64,000 nt of DNA from Oenanthe sinensis. Taxonomy: Eukaryota; Streptophyta; Magnoliopsida; Apiales; Apiaceae. The notes under the pieces were generated by a model that saw only the letters and a program-made list of their open reading frames with translations, ran no database searches and had not been told where the DNA came from. A program made the translations under genes and the position numbers. Where the stretch lies: positions 27,197,501 to 27,261,500 of the forward strand of contig CM053810.1 in the NCBI GenBank assembly GCA_028671895.1. Direction: 5' to 3'. The first letter of the stretch is position 1; each line of letters begins with the position of its first letter. This document shows positions 20,528 through 31,230 of this stretch, piece after piece.

Positions 20528-21731
20528 TATTATTTCCCAGAACAATGTCAATATAATTTGTAGAAGGGGGTTGAATAAAAATTATTAAAACTTTTTGAGT
20601 TTTAATATTTGTTCTTGATGTTAAGTGTTTAAGAAAAATATAATAAACAATAGAAACTGAAAAGTATATGAACAACAATATTTAAAATTACTAATGGATT
20701 GGTTTTTTCATCAGTGCATATATTGCTCAAATTATCTAGGTTAATAAAACTCAGTTGCTTTTACCAAGTTAGAAAATGAATCAAATATTCTTACAAAAGT
20801 TCTCTCAAACTTAACAGTTGATTCTTAGATATTGTCTAACTTGTATAGTTTTTAACAATGCCACCACACTTGTTTATATTCTACAAGTGTGATTACAATA
20901 CCTAGGAAGAGTAAAATATAATTAATCTAATATAGGATTGTTTCTGATCTATCTTTCCTTTTGCCTTTTTCTATTTTGGGAAAAGTCTTCAATCTTGGAA
21001 AAGACAGCTTCAATCTGAGTCTACACAGTCAATATAGATTGTCTTCCATATGTGTGCTTTTGTCTGTCAACTTGTCTACTTGTGATATCCCAATCAATTG
21101 ATAATTTGTTGTTAAGCATATCAATTGATTCTTCCTCTTATCCTTCAACTAATATTCTTCTACGATCGATCTTTGCATCCATCGATTGATAATTGTTGAC
21201 TTATCGATTGATAGATGTTATCAATCGATATATCAATCAATGCGTATTCATATCAGTTGATGGTCTTCAATTCTTGACCTGGCTTCTTATCAATTGATCT
21301 TTTATCCATTGATACTTCCATACCAATTGATCAACCTTCACTTGCATAATTTTTCTGTCTTCAAATATTTACAATTTAACAATTTAAGTTATACATCAGT
21401 TGTGACCTATATCAATCGACTCTAGTATCAATTGATGAAAATAATATCAATTGAAATAGACTAAGTACAAATATGCTACAATCCATATTATCAGTTGATT
21501 CAGATAAACATTTTCAATTGATAAATGGTTTCCTGATCAATTAATATTTATAACTTTCATATCAATTGATCAGTTACATCAATTAAAATTTATATGATTC
21601 TAAGATTAAAGTTATCATCAAATACATATAGATTCCTAACACATTTTCATATCAATTGATCAGTTACATCAATTAAAATTTATATGATTCTAAGATTAAA
21701 GTTATCATCAAATACATATAGATTCCTAACA
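20528..21731 (-). repeat. 5' LTR of Copia element Y
   Basis: On the minus strand it begins TGTTAGGAATC (21731) and ends just before the primer site, about 1.2 kb. The C-rich tract typical of this lineage (minus TTCAACCCCCTTCTAC, about 20560-20575) is present. The start is ambiguous because the terminal 90 bp is duplicated (21555-21734). Confidence 0.75.
21090..21600. repeat. ATCAATTGAT motif array in LTR-Y
   Basis: About 18-20 copies of the palindrome ATCAATTGAT or variants (ATCGATTGAT, ATCAGTTGAT), spaced mostly 15-40 bp. The position matches the arrays of the other LTRs, but the motif is different. Confidence 0.8.
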
Positions 21732-21734
21732 CAT
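21555..21734 (-). repeat. 90-bp tandem duplication of the LTR-Y terminus
   Basis: 21555-21644 and 21645-21734 read as identical 90-bp units, each ending CCTAACACAT. Both copies hold an LTR-end sequence (minus TGTTAGGAATC). Near-identity means the duplication is recent. Confidence 0.9.
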
Positions 21735-21816
21735 ACCACATGAAGAACTTTCTTGTTCAGCATGTTCCTTGGGAAAACTAATTATCCAACCATCCCCTGT
21801 GAAACTCCAAACCGAA

Positions 21817-22080
21817 TCGACGGGTGGGTCTTGTAGTCAAGCTCCCTTCTGCCTTTGCACTCGAGGGCTAATCTCCGTTCGGCCCGAGGAAACTTTTGCA
21901 CGCCTCCGTTACCTTTTGGGAGGTCTACGCCCATAAAAACTGTTTACCTGAGATTGTCCCTTGGCCCGTAGGTCCTGACACAAGTTTAGAATTATAGTTC
22001 TTCCTGAGTGATATCTCACTGATGGCTCGGACCCCCCGGAAGGAGGCCTTCTTGCCTTCCACCTAAGCTGCGTGAATCTC
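21817..22080 (-). pseudogene. Mitochondrial 26S rRNA fragment (NUMT)
   Basis: The minus strand reads like a piece of the plant mitochondrial large-subunit rRNA. It contains GGTCCGAGCCATCAGTGAGA, TGTGTCAGGACCTACGGGCC, CCTCCCAAAAGGTAACGGAG and GACCCACCCGTCGA, in rRNA order. It is far more GC-rich than its surroundings. The plastid 23S gene differs in this region, which favours a mitochondrial source. About 264 bp, not a functional rRNA. Left of it, 21732-21816 is unassigned. To its right Copia integrase begins at once. Confidence 0.85.
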
Positions 22081-25000
22081 CAAAATTCTTAGAAAGAATC
22101 CAAGGTGATATTTGTGATCCGTTTCACCCATCTTCTGGTCTGTTTAGATATTTCATGGTTTTAGTTAATGTCTCAACTAAGTGGTCTCATGTCTGTCTAC
22201 TTTCTACTCAAAATATATCATTTGCAAGATTACAAGCCCAAATAATCAAGTTGCGAGCCCAATTCCCTGATCATCCCATTAAATCAATTTGATTAGATAA
22301 TGCTGCTAAATTTACATCCTCAACTTTAAATGATTACTGTATGTTAGTAGGAATCTCAATCGAACACCATGTGCCTCATGTACACACACAAAATGGTCTA
22401 ACAGAATCTTTAATTAAAAGATTTCAACTTATTGCTCGTCTTTTATTATTAAGGACCAAGTTACCTACATCTGTTTGGGGTCATGCTATACTACACGCAG
22501 GGTAACATAATCAGGGTCAGATCATCTACTTATCATAAAAAATCACCTCATCAATTAGTTTTCAGTCAAGTACCCGATATTTCTCATTTTAAGATTTTTG
22601 GTAGTGTAGTATATGTCCATATTGCTCCACCACAAAGAACAAAAATGGGACCTCGAAGAATAATTAGTATCAATGTTAGTTTTGATTCCCCATCTATCAT
22701 TAGATATCTTGAATCATTGACTGATGATGTTTTTACTACTCGTTATGCTGATTGTCATTTTGATGAGTCTGTGTTCCCTTCATTAGAAGGAGATAAAGTT
22801 TTGCATACATTAAATTCTGAAATATCATGGCATGCATCAGGATTGAATTCTATTGATCCACATACTAATCAATGTGAAAGTGAGGTTAAAAGAATTATTA
22901 TATGCAAAACATTGCTAATCAAATGTTAGATGCTTTTAGTGATTCTAGACACATAATAAAATCACATATACCAGCTATTAATGCTCCAGCGAGGGTTGAA
23001 ATCCCTAAATATAAATCAATTCTTGAAGAATTGGTTGATGATTCAAAGACACACCAGAAGCGTGGTAGACCTGTTGGTGCAAAAGATATTGGACTATGAA
23101 AACAGAAATTGATAGGACTTACCCCTGAAGTGGCAAATGTTCCAAAGAATACCCTAGAAGAGGTATTACCTCTTGAAGAGGTTCGAGCCCCTGAACTGGC
23201 TGTAGCAAAAACCCTAGAAGTGGTATTACCTCTAGAAGAGGATATTTCCCCTGAAGTGGCACATGCTTCCATAGAAGCAAAGGTACCTGAGAATTATGAT
23301 ATCATAATAATTTATGTACATAACGGGAAATTTTTGGATCGTGAGAGTACAGAAATTGATGATGTATATGCTTTTTCTGTGACGTGATATTCTTGAAAAC
23401 TCTGATCCTGAACCATAAAGTGTGGAAGAATGTCGACAGAGAGATGATTGGCCAAAATGGAAAGTTATAATCTAGGAAGAATTGCACTCCTTAAGCAAGA
23501 GAAATGTTTTTGGACCTGCAGTCCAAACACCAGCTGGTGTAGTCCCTTTTGGGAATAGATGAGTATTTATACAAAAACGAAATGAGAGAAATGAAATTGT
23601 AATATATAAGGCTCGGTTAGTAGTCCAAGGATTCTCTTAAAGTCCTGGATTTGATTACTAGGAAACATACTCTCCTGTTATGGATGGAGTTATCTTTTAT
23701 TTTCTGATGGGTATGACTTGTATGGAAAAATTGGAAACACGTCTCATGGACGTTGTGACAGCCTACCTATATGGATCACTTGATAGTGATATTTATATGA
23801 AAATCCCAGAAGGATTAAAGTTAAAAGAAATAAATACTCGTCATTTATATTTTGTTAAATTACAGCGATCATTATATGGTTTAAAACAATCTGGTCGTTT
23901 GTGATACAATAGGCTTAGTGAATATTTATTGAATATTGGATATATTAATAATCAAGTGTAACCATGTGTGTTTATTAAAAGGTCACAAACTGGTTTTGTT
24001 ATTATTGATGTATATGTGGATGATTTGAATCGTGTTGGTACTTCTGAAGATATTACTAATGCTGCTAACTATTTGAAAAATGAGTTTTAAATGAAGGATC
24101 TTGAAAAGACAAAATTTTGTTTAGGTATACATGTGGAGAACTTATCTTCAGGAATATTTATTCATCAGTCCAATTACATAGAAAAGGTTCTTAATCGATT
24201 CTATATGAATAAATCTCATTCACTAACAATATTGATGGTTATCCGGTCACTTGAAGTTGAAAAGATCCATTACATCCTAGAAAACCAGATGAAGATGTTG
24301 TTGGACCTGAATTTCCATATCTCAGTGCTATTAGCGCTCTCATGTATCTTGCAAATAACACTCGACCTGATATTGCATTTGCTGTAAATCTACTGGCGAG
24401 ATTCAGTTCTAATCTAACTAAAAGGCATTGAGTTGGAGTCAAACATATATTGAGATATCTGCGTGGGACAATTGATCTTGGGCTATTCTTCCCAAACAAT
24501 TCAAAATCACAGCTAATTGGATATGCAGATACTGGGTACATGTCAGATCCTCATTTTGGATGATCACGGACATGTTACTTATTCACATTTTGTGAAACTA
24601 TTATTTCATGGAAATCTGTAAAGCAGACTATGATGGAAACTTCATCCAATCATGCAGAGTTATTGGTAATTCATGAAGCAAGTAGGGAATGTATTTGGTT
24701 GCGGTCTATTATTCAACATATTCAGGAATCATGTGGGTTATCAAACATCTCAGACAGTCCTACAATTATGTTTGAAGATAATTCAGCATGCATTAAGCAA
24801 CTCAAGGAAGGATACATCAAAAGAGATCGAACAAAGCACATCTTGCCAAAATTCTTCTATAGTCATGAGCTCTAACAAAATGGTGACATTGATATACAAC
24901 AAATTCACTCAAGTGAAAATCTGGCAGATTTACTTACAAAGTCACTACCCACATCAACATTTGAAAAGCTGTGGAGTAATATTGGCATGGGAAGATTGAG

Positions 25001-25148
25001 AAACTTACTACAACAAGATGTCAAAGTGTGAGATGTTTTATTCAAGGGGAGGCTGTACTCTTTTTCATTCGTCAAGGTTTTTATCCCATTGGATTTTTCC
25101 TTGCAAGGTTTTACGAGGCAGTCAATCTTTATAATAACTCGCTATTGG
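22081..25148 (+). pseudogene. Copia pol of element C (integrase, RT, RNase H), heavily decayed
   Basis: Starting inside integrase: ERIQGDIC, FRYFMVLVNVSTKW, a LDNAAKFTS segment for the second catalytic Asp, and HTQNGLTESL around the Glu. A linker follows with three LPLEE-type repeats (23160-23260). RT holds KARLVVQGFS, DVVTAYLYGSLD, LYGLKQSG and VYVDDLNRVG near 24010, the catalytic Asp pair region. RNase H has AELLVIHEASRE, FEDNSACI and LADLLTKSLP. Many stops and frameshifts interrupt it. Gag, protease and the 5' LTR are missing; the upstream side is the rRNA fragment. The style differs from the Sirevirus-like copies in the window. Confidence 0.85.
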
Positions 25149-25151
25149 CAA

Positions 25152-25487
25152 TTAAGGGGGAGTGTTATGAAATATTAAGAGACGCATGCTAATTGTCAAT
25201 ACATACTAGAAGGTATTAATTACTACACGAGGGTCAAGGACAGACTAAGCAAAGTATAAGCTGGATTTTGTGTTACCAATACACGCTGCAAACTGTAATG
25301 GTCTTATATTCACATTGAGAAGGCGGTTTATTTGTACTATAAATAGATGTCTATGTAACAAACAAACTCACTTGTAAGAGATATAACACTCTTTAATATA
25401 TACTGTAACGTATTCTTTTTCTCTTATTACTTATTAATATATTTGATTTTATTCATATTAGCTCAAGTTTTAAAAGATTTAATAACA
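25152..25487 (+). repeat. Polypurine tract and 3' LTR of Copia element C
   Basis: TTAAGGGGGAG precedes the LTR start TGTTATGAAATATTAAG at 25163. A TATA box (ACTATAAATAG) lies near 25338. The LTR is short (about 325 bp). Its end is uncertain; AATAACA at 25481-25487 is my choice. The remaining bases to 25645 hold nothing I recognise. Confidence 0.7.
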
Positions 25488-25645
25488 AAGATGTTATATT
25501 ATATAGGATTATTAATGCGTTAACCAATCAAGTTTGCACCAATATACATATTGACAAAAAAAGTTTCAAAATATCTAGTTCAACCATTGATGTATGAGTT
25601 GTTATACAGAATGGCCATAATCAACCGGAAAATTTTTATCAGTTT

Positions 25646-26421
25646 TAAGAGCATCTTCAACAGCATCTCTATTTGAGTTCTTAAACTAAAATATAAGGAA
25701 TGAGAATAAAATATAAGCTCTAACAGTAACCTGGTGATTCCTTATATCACTAGCATCCACTAGGATCTAATTATAAATAGGTAATCACTCATCATTCCCA
25801 AGCATGTCCTAACTTATATTTTATAATAACATATTATAAATATCATCTTTCTCTCTCTATTATATAGTACACCTTTAATTATAAAAAGTGTTTTTAATAA
25901 TAAAATATAAGATGAAGAAGGGATATAAGAGCAACTGCAATAACTTCCCTATTTGAGTTCTTAAATCAAGATTTAAGGAATGAGAGTAAAAAATATGCTC
26001 CAACAATATCTTAGTGGTTCCTTATATGACTAGGAACCCCTAGAATTATTCCTTCATTCCTTATTATAAGAAACCCATAAACATGTCTAACTAATATTTT
26101 ATGATAAAAAATTAAAAGCATTATCTTTCTCTCTCTTGAATAGTGCATCTTTAATAATAAAAAAATAATTTTAATAATAAAATATATGATAAGGAAGGAA
26201 TATATATAATATTGTTGGAGTTCATAATACCTATCTATATCCTAAATTACTAAGATCTATTATTTTATATTAAATATAAGGAATGAGTTAAGAATCTATT
26301 GAAGCTGCTCTAAGTAACATTGTTAGAGTTGAAGTTATCTATCTATGTTTTAAATTACTAAGATTCAATATTTTATATTAAATTTAAGGAATGAACTAAG
26401 ACTCTATCGGAATTGCTCTAA
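25646..26421. repeat. MITE-like cluster (three related units)
   Basis: Unit 1 starts TTAAGAGCATCTTCAACAGC (25645) and unit 2 starts ATAAGAGCAACTGCAATAAC (25924). Both run into CTATTTGAGTTCTTAAA and TAAGGAATGAG. GAAGCTGCTCTAA (26301-26313) and GGAATTGCTCTAA (26409-26421) are the inverse-type ends. Terminal inverted repeats around GAGC with TAA-like flanks and no coding capacity fit a non-autonomous DNA transposon, perhaps of the PIF/Harbinger type. The exact family is uncertain. Confidence 0.55.
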
Positions 26422-27412
26422 ACTTGTTGTTGATGAGAGTGGGTTTTGTAATTTAAATAAAACGAAGACACACAAAATAAAATAAAACACAAGCTCATAC
26501 CAATTTCCATCAGGTTTTATATCAAACTGCCACATATCTCAAAAAAATATCAAGTAGCTACATAATCTCCATGACGAGTCATTTACACCATTAAAATGTC
26601 AAAATATATCATCCATTTGATGATCAACATTAAGATCTTCACATTTATATCTCTTTTTAACACACACTCTCTCTCTAACTTCTCGTCATCTAAATCAATT
26701 AGCACGACTGCTCTTCTCAATCTTGAAAAAGATGATCCTATTACTCATTTTGTTTCCAATCTTTTCATGTCCGAAAACCTAGATTTACCTCTTTTCAAAT
26801 GTATGGATATAGAGCTCCCGCAATAGTTAGTTTCTGGCACCCCATCGACTTCACTCATATGTTGTGTACATTCTCTATCATTAAATGTAGGAAAGAAGAG
26901 GAAGCAAGAACATGGTATAAAAGTTCATAGATTTTGTTGTTTGTGCAATTTATTTGTATAATTGTCCTCATTATATTTGTTATATTTTTCATGATTACAT
27001 GATTAATTGTTGTATTGGAGTTAATTGGTGATGGTATAGATTTTTTTCATTGTAATTTTGTAGCTCTTTTACCTCCTGCCATGATTACGTATATAATATT
27101 TGATAAAATGTCAAAGTGAAATAAGTGTTTGTTTTCATCTCTGTCTTTATCTGGTATAATTATATATATGATGCGTCGATTAATTTTAATTGTGGTGAAT
27201 TATTGTTGGATTTTCAATACTATATTAAGATTGTCTTGTCAGTTTTTTTAAAATTGCAAAATAATGTATGATATAAACTCCTAGATTCAAATATCACAAG
27301 AAGCACAACCCAACATTCCTTTTGACGAAGTCACGAGGGATTAAAAATTAGATTTAAGGACAAAATTGTATGCAAAGAAAAATATTTGAGCACTTTTATT
27401 CTTAAAAATATC

Positions 27413-27419
<7 letters not shown>
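26422..27419. other. Unassigned AT-rich sequence
   Basis: No recognised gene or element. A 76-codon ORF at 26596-26826 has no family resemblance and is probably chance. Confidence 0.4.

Positions 27420-27450
<31 letters not shown>
27420..27450. repeat. (TA)n microsatellite
   Basis: About 15 uninterrupted TA units. Confidence 0.95.
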
Positions 27451-27452
<2 letters not shown>

Positions 27453-27774
27453 TTGTTCTAGTACTCTTGTTTCTATGCCCCACCATAAGTTCAAAGGAAA
27501 TCTCATAAAAACAAGTCCATTAATGTATCCAGACTGCCTTATCTTTGCTTATATTGCAATGTTCTAATGTAAATATATGACCATTGATTCCTATAATGTG
27601 TTGAACTCAATGCCTTCCTACTATTTATTATGTAAGAAATTGCTTTGTATCCTACCATGAGGTTAAAAACTTTCATTACTTTCACGTTGAAAGTATTGAT
27701 TTGGGAATGCAAATAGTGTTGGAGGTATGTCAAAGAAGCTTGAGATAGATTGCCCTTTTGGAAATGCAGTATTA
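27451..27774. other. Unassigned sequence left of element T
   Basis: No gene recognised. The bases TATTA at 27770-27774 nearly match CATTA at 45528-45532 on the other side of T and may be its target duplication (4 of 5 identical). Confidence 0.35.
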
Positions 27775-28444
27775 TGTTTTGGTCAAATTTTTATAAGGTT
27801 AATAGGTTAGTCTATATTATTGTTTTGGGGATGAATTTCACTAAAGTAACTAAGAACAAGAAATAAAATGAACTAAATAACAAGAATACAAGCAATTTTG
27901 GTGACGCGAAAAACCCTTGAATGAGGTTAAAAACCGTGGGTGGGACTCTCCCCAGCCAACTATTCCACAATAATGATAATCAAGATCGGTTACAAGTGAT
28001 TTGAATGAAAATAAATACATAAACTGCCTACTCGTCATCTTTCTATCTACTACTCGTCGACCCTCTATCGCCGACTGTATGTATATATATGTGCATTGTG
28101 TAGTGATGGAAGTTTTATGAGTTGTATGTATAGTGGCTGATAGAGGTTGGATATATGTATAGTAGAAGTTGTGTGTATGTATTATGGTTGTGGTAGTCCC
28201 CCTCTCTTTCATGATGTCTTCCTCTATTTATATTTGAATATGTAACTCCCATATTGATGAGAATTGATTGTCATTATTATGTTTCCTTATTTGTTATGAA
28301 ACTGATTATCATCAATGACTTCCTTATTGATAGAGAAACTGATACTCATCAAAATCCTTCCTTTCTTGTATAAAAACAGATATTTATCAATATCTCTCTT
28401 TATTTGCTGTAATCTCAATATATATCTCCTTATATATATATATC
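27775..28444 (-). repeat. Left LTR of T, outer part
   Basis: Begins TGTTTTGGTCAAATTTTTAT and matches 44709-45380 of the right LTR with modest divergence. It is interrupted by A after ATATC (28440-28444). The remaining 150 bp lie at 41776-41925. Confidence 0.8.
28440..28444. other. Target-site duplication of A (left copy)
   Basis: ATATC directly before A's 5' LTR. The same five bases follow its 3' LTR at 41771-41775. Confidence 0.9.
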
Positions 28445-29851
28445 TGAAAGGCATATGTTTAGAAGCCTATTTGTTTAGAGAGATGACAACTCAACTCAAA
28501 CATAGATAATTTGTAAGTAAATATATTATCTGTCACAGGAATCTTCAGCAGGTATTATCTAACAAGAAAAAGAAGATCAAAGTCAATCTACAGACCTGAA
28601 GCAGTACTACATTGAAAGAAGCTCAATTTAATTGATCACGCCTCAGTGGAGTATTTAAGTTTGAAGAAGCTACAGTGTCAGAAGATTTCAATTTGTGTGA
28701 CATCAGAAATAGTCAAATCAGAAGGAACAGAAGTGAACCATTATAAAAGTCAAGTGAAGAATTCTATTTGTTGTGAATCACTCGTGAACCAGACAGTACA
28801 CGGAGTGTTGGCAAAATACAGAGAAGATTCTTTATTACAGAAAAAATGGTCAGCTACAGACATTGGTGTGAAGACAGAAGACTTGGAATTATATCATCAA
28901 GAGTTGTGGAGTCAAGACTTTAATTTAATTCTCTATTAATTGATTAAATTATTTAGTTAATTTAATTGGTAAATTAATTCAATCAGAATTAATTTATTTC
29001 TTAAATTGATTAAGAAATTAATTAATTTAGAATTATTTTAGAATGAAGAAGACTTTAATTCAATTCTATTATCAAAAAGATAATTTATTATGTATCCTAT
29101 TTACTTAGATTAATTCACACAGAATTAATTTAATGAATAAGATATATATAATAATTTAAATAGAATTTAATTCAAAAGAAATCAAAAAGGAAGGAAGAAG
29201 TCAGTAGATTCAAATCATATGAATCACTTCAAAATAAATGATATACATCTCAGTTATCATTCAGGTCGGCATTTGATTTCTCGGGAAGACTTTTGAAAAG
29301 TCTCCCGGAGACTTTTCAAAAGTCTCCCCGAATCTTATTTGAAAAGTCTCCCCGAGCTATAATAGTCTCCCCGAGCTATAAAAGTCTTCCCCATCAATTT
29401 AAATGATTTTTCATTTAAATCAAGAAGTCTCTGCGAGCAATGATAGTCTCCCTGAAAAGTCTCCCCGAGCACAGAAAGTCTTCCCGGAGTCAAGAAGTCT
29501 TCCCGAATGCACTAGAGAGACTTTTAAGTGTTTCTCTATATATATGAGATCAGTAGTTAACATTCAAAAACTTCTATTAACATGCTATTCGAGCTAAAAG
29601 AAAAAAATACAGAGCATTCATGTTAAATATTCTGTAGAAATTCTAAAGAGCTATTAGTGTTTATTCGAACTGATCTTGTAACACCCATCAAGTTTAATAC
29701 AAGTATTTTACTTGAACTGTGTTTCTTTGATTATTATTTCGTGATAATAATTAAATTGTTTAATCAAAAATTATCTGAAACAGTTATTAATATTTAATAG
29801 AGATTGTATTCAACCCCCCCCCCCCCCTTCTACAATCATTTGGACCTAACA
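28445..29851 (+). repeat. 5' LTR of A
   Basis: Termini are TGAAAGGCATATG and GGACCTAACA, 1407 bp. It contains the shared blocks ATCACGCCTCAGTGGAG (28636-28652) and TCGTGAACCAGACAGTACAC (28782-28801). A motif array (29280-29525) is followed by a TATA-like CTCTATATATATGAG near 29534. A run of 14 C (29814-29827) is 7 in the 3' LTR. The ORF at 28646-28939, repeated at 40572-40865, is an LTR coincidence. Confidence 0.95.
29280..29525. repeat. AGTCTCCCCGAG motif array in the 5' LTR of A
   Basis: About ten copies of AGTCTCCCCGA(G) or AGTCTTCCCG. One pair makes the near-palindrome AAAAGTCTCCCGGAGACTTT. It lies just upstream of the TATA-like sequence. The array recurs in the 3' LTR (41205-41450) and, independently, before ORF3 (36130-36355). 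Confidence 0.9.
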
Positions 29852-29853
29852 AT

Positions 29854-29865
29854 TGGTATCAGAGC
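29854..29865 (+). promoter_or_regulatory. Primer-binding site of A
   Basis: TGGTATCAGAGC, complementary to initiator Met tRNA, two bases after the LTR end. Confidence 0.93.
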
Positions 29866-30000
29866 CATCTGATTGACATAAAAATCAAGATCCTAATATT
29901 TTTATTTATTAGAAATTCGAAAATTTTTAATTTCTTAAAAATTCGAAATCTCTTTAATTCCTAAAAATCTCAAATCTTTTTAATCTTCTATTATTTTAAA

Positions 30001-31230
30001 ATGAGTACTCAAAGAGTGAGTAGCATTAAAATTCCTCCATTTGATAAAGATAATTATAATCTTTGGAAGAGGAAGATGACACTATTTCTTCGAACTGCAA
30101 ACCCTAAGTACAAAGATATTTTGAAGACCGGTGTTGTTGCTCCAATAACAATCATTCCTGAGCATATGATAGATGGTGTACTTATTCCGCACAGACAATT
30201 TGATAAAGAAATTTCTGAGTACACTGATACTGAAAAGGAACTGGATTCTTTGGACACCAGCCTGCAGTTAATTTTGGTAGAATCTCTTGATCCCGGAATG
30301 TACAATCATGTTGTTAATTGCAAAAATGCTAAACACATCTGGGAAACGATAGAGATACTGAATGAAGGAACAGAAGAAGTGAGGGAGAATAGATTGGAAA
30401 TCTTAACGTCTCAATATGAGCATTTTAGATCAAATCCTGGAGAAGGTATCTCTGATGTTTTTGAGAGATACAACAAACTGATAAATGATCTAAATCTCAA
30501 TGACAAACACCATACGAAGAAGGAGATCAATAGGAAGTTTTTGCTGACAATGCCAGTTCACTTAGAGCATAGGATTACTGTCATCAGGGAGTCAAGGGAC
30601 ATGAATGAAATTTCGTTGGAAAGACTTTATGGCGTACTAAAGACCTATGAGCTAGAGCAGATTCAACAGAAAGAAATATATGGTACAGGCAAGGTGGTCA
30701 GCAAGTCTACAGCTCTTGTAGCAGAAGTACCAGAATACAAAGAATCTATGACGGAATCCTCTTCAGTCAAAGTCATTGATCATGGTATTGTTGCAGAAGT
30801 TGGTGCAACTCAAATGAATTCATCTGAAAGTGAATTCTACTCAATGGAAGAACTTGATCAACTTGAGGATGAATCTCTGGCACTGATTGCTAGAAAATTT
30901 GGAAATACAAGATTCAGGAGGAACCCTAATTTCAAATTCAAGCCTATGGCAAACAGATTTCAGAGAGGTGGTTCTTCTAGCTCATCCAATACAAGAGGTG
31001 GATACAAGACAGGGATGGTTGACAGAAGCAAGATTCGTTGCTTCAACTGCAATGAAATGGGACACTTTGCTACAGATTGTAGAAAGCCCAAACAAGAAAG
31101 AAAGAAGGATTCATATGACGAGCTTAAACAGAAATATGAGGCTCTACTGAAGAAGCATCAGGGAAGATCATACTTAGCAGAAGGAAAAAGCTGGGATGAT
31201 TCTGACAATGATGAAAAAGAAGATATGTGA
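30001..31230 (+). CDS. Copia gag of A, first open segment
   Basis: 409 codons from the first ATG after the primer site. An UBN2-type capsid region spans roughly residues 10-220 (DNYNLWKRKM, AKHIWETIEIL, LYGVLKTYELE). A CCHC zinc knuckle, CFNCNEMGHFATDC, lies at about residues 346-359. The frame stops at one TGA (31228-31230) and continues open in the same frame from 31231, so the stop is a single nonsense codon inside gag or a leaky stop. Gag packages the RNA in cytoplasmic particles. Confidence 0.9.
   Translation: MSTQRVSSIKIPPFDKDNYNLWKRKMTLFLRTANPKYKDILKTGVVAPITIIPEHMIDGVLIPHRQFDKEISEYTDTEKELDSLDTSLQLILVESLDPGMYNHVVNCKNAKHIWETIEILNEGTEEVRENRLEILTSQYEHFRSNPGEGISDVFERYNKLINDLNLNDKHHTKKEINRKFLLTMPVHLEHRITVIRESRDMNEISLERLYGVLKTYELEQIQQKEIYGTGKVVSKSTALVAEVPEYKESMTESSSVKVIDHGIVAEVGATQMNSSESEFYSMEELDQLEDESLALIARKFGNTRFRRNPNFKFKPMANRFQRGGSSSSSNTRGGYKTGMVDRSKIRCFNCNEMGHFATDCRKPKQERKKDSYDELKQKYEALLKKHQGRSYLAEGKSWDDSDNDEKEDM

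Noticed and set aside
2500..21731. X and Y as the two ends of one element interrupted by G
   Set aside because: LTR-X and LTR-Y differ in length, termini and motif array, so they belong to different elements.
21817..22080. Plastid 23S rRNA origin
   Set aside because: The region reads like the mitochondrial/bacterial-type sequence (CTCAGGTAAACAG, AAAAGGTAACGGAGGCGTGC), which differs from the plastid gene as I know it; an alignment would settle it.
26596..26826. 76-codon plus-strand ORF as a host gene
   Set aside because: No domain, no flanking gene structure and AT-rich chance context; not supported.
28646..28939. 97-codon ORF present in both LTRs of A (again at 40572-40865)
   Set aside because: It lies wholly in U3 and is duplicated only because the LTRs are. 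It spans the conserved LTR blocks and has no domain, so I treat it as chance.
29280..29525. CRISPR-like regular short repeats in LTRs
   Set aside because: Repeats are 8-12 bp with irregular spacers inside plant LTRs and no cas genes; they are LTR motif arrays.
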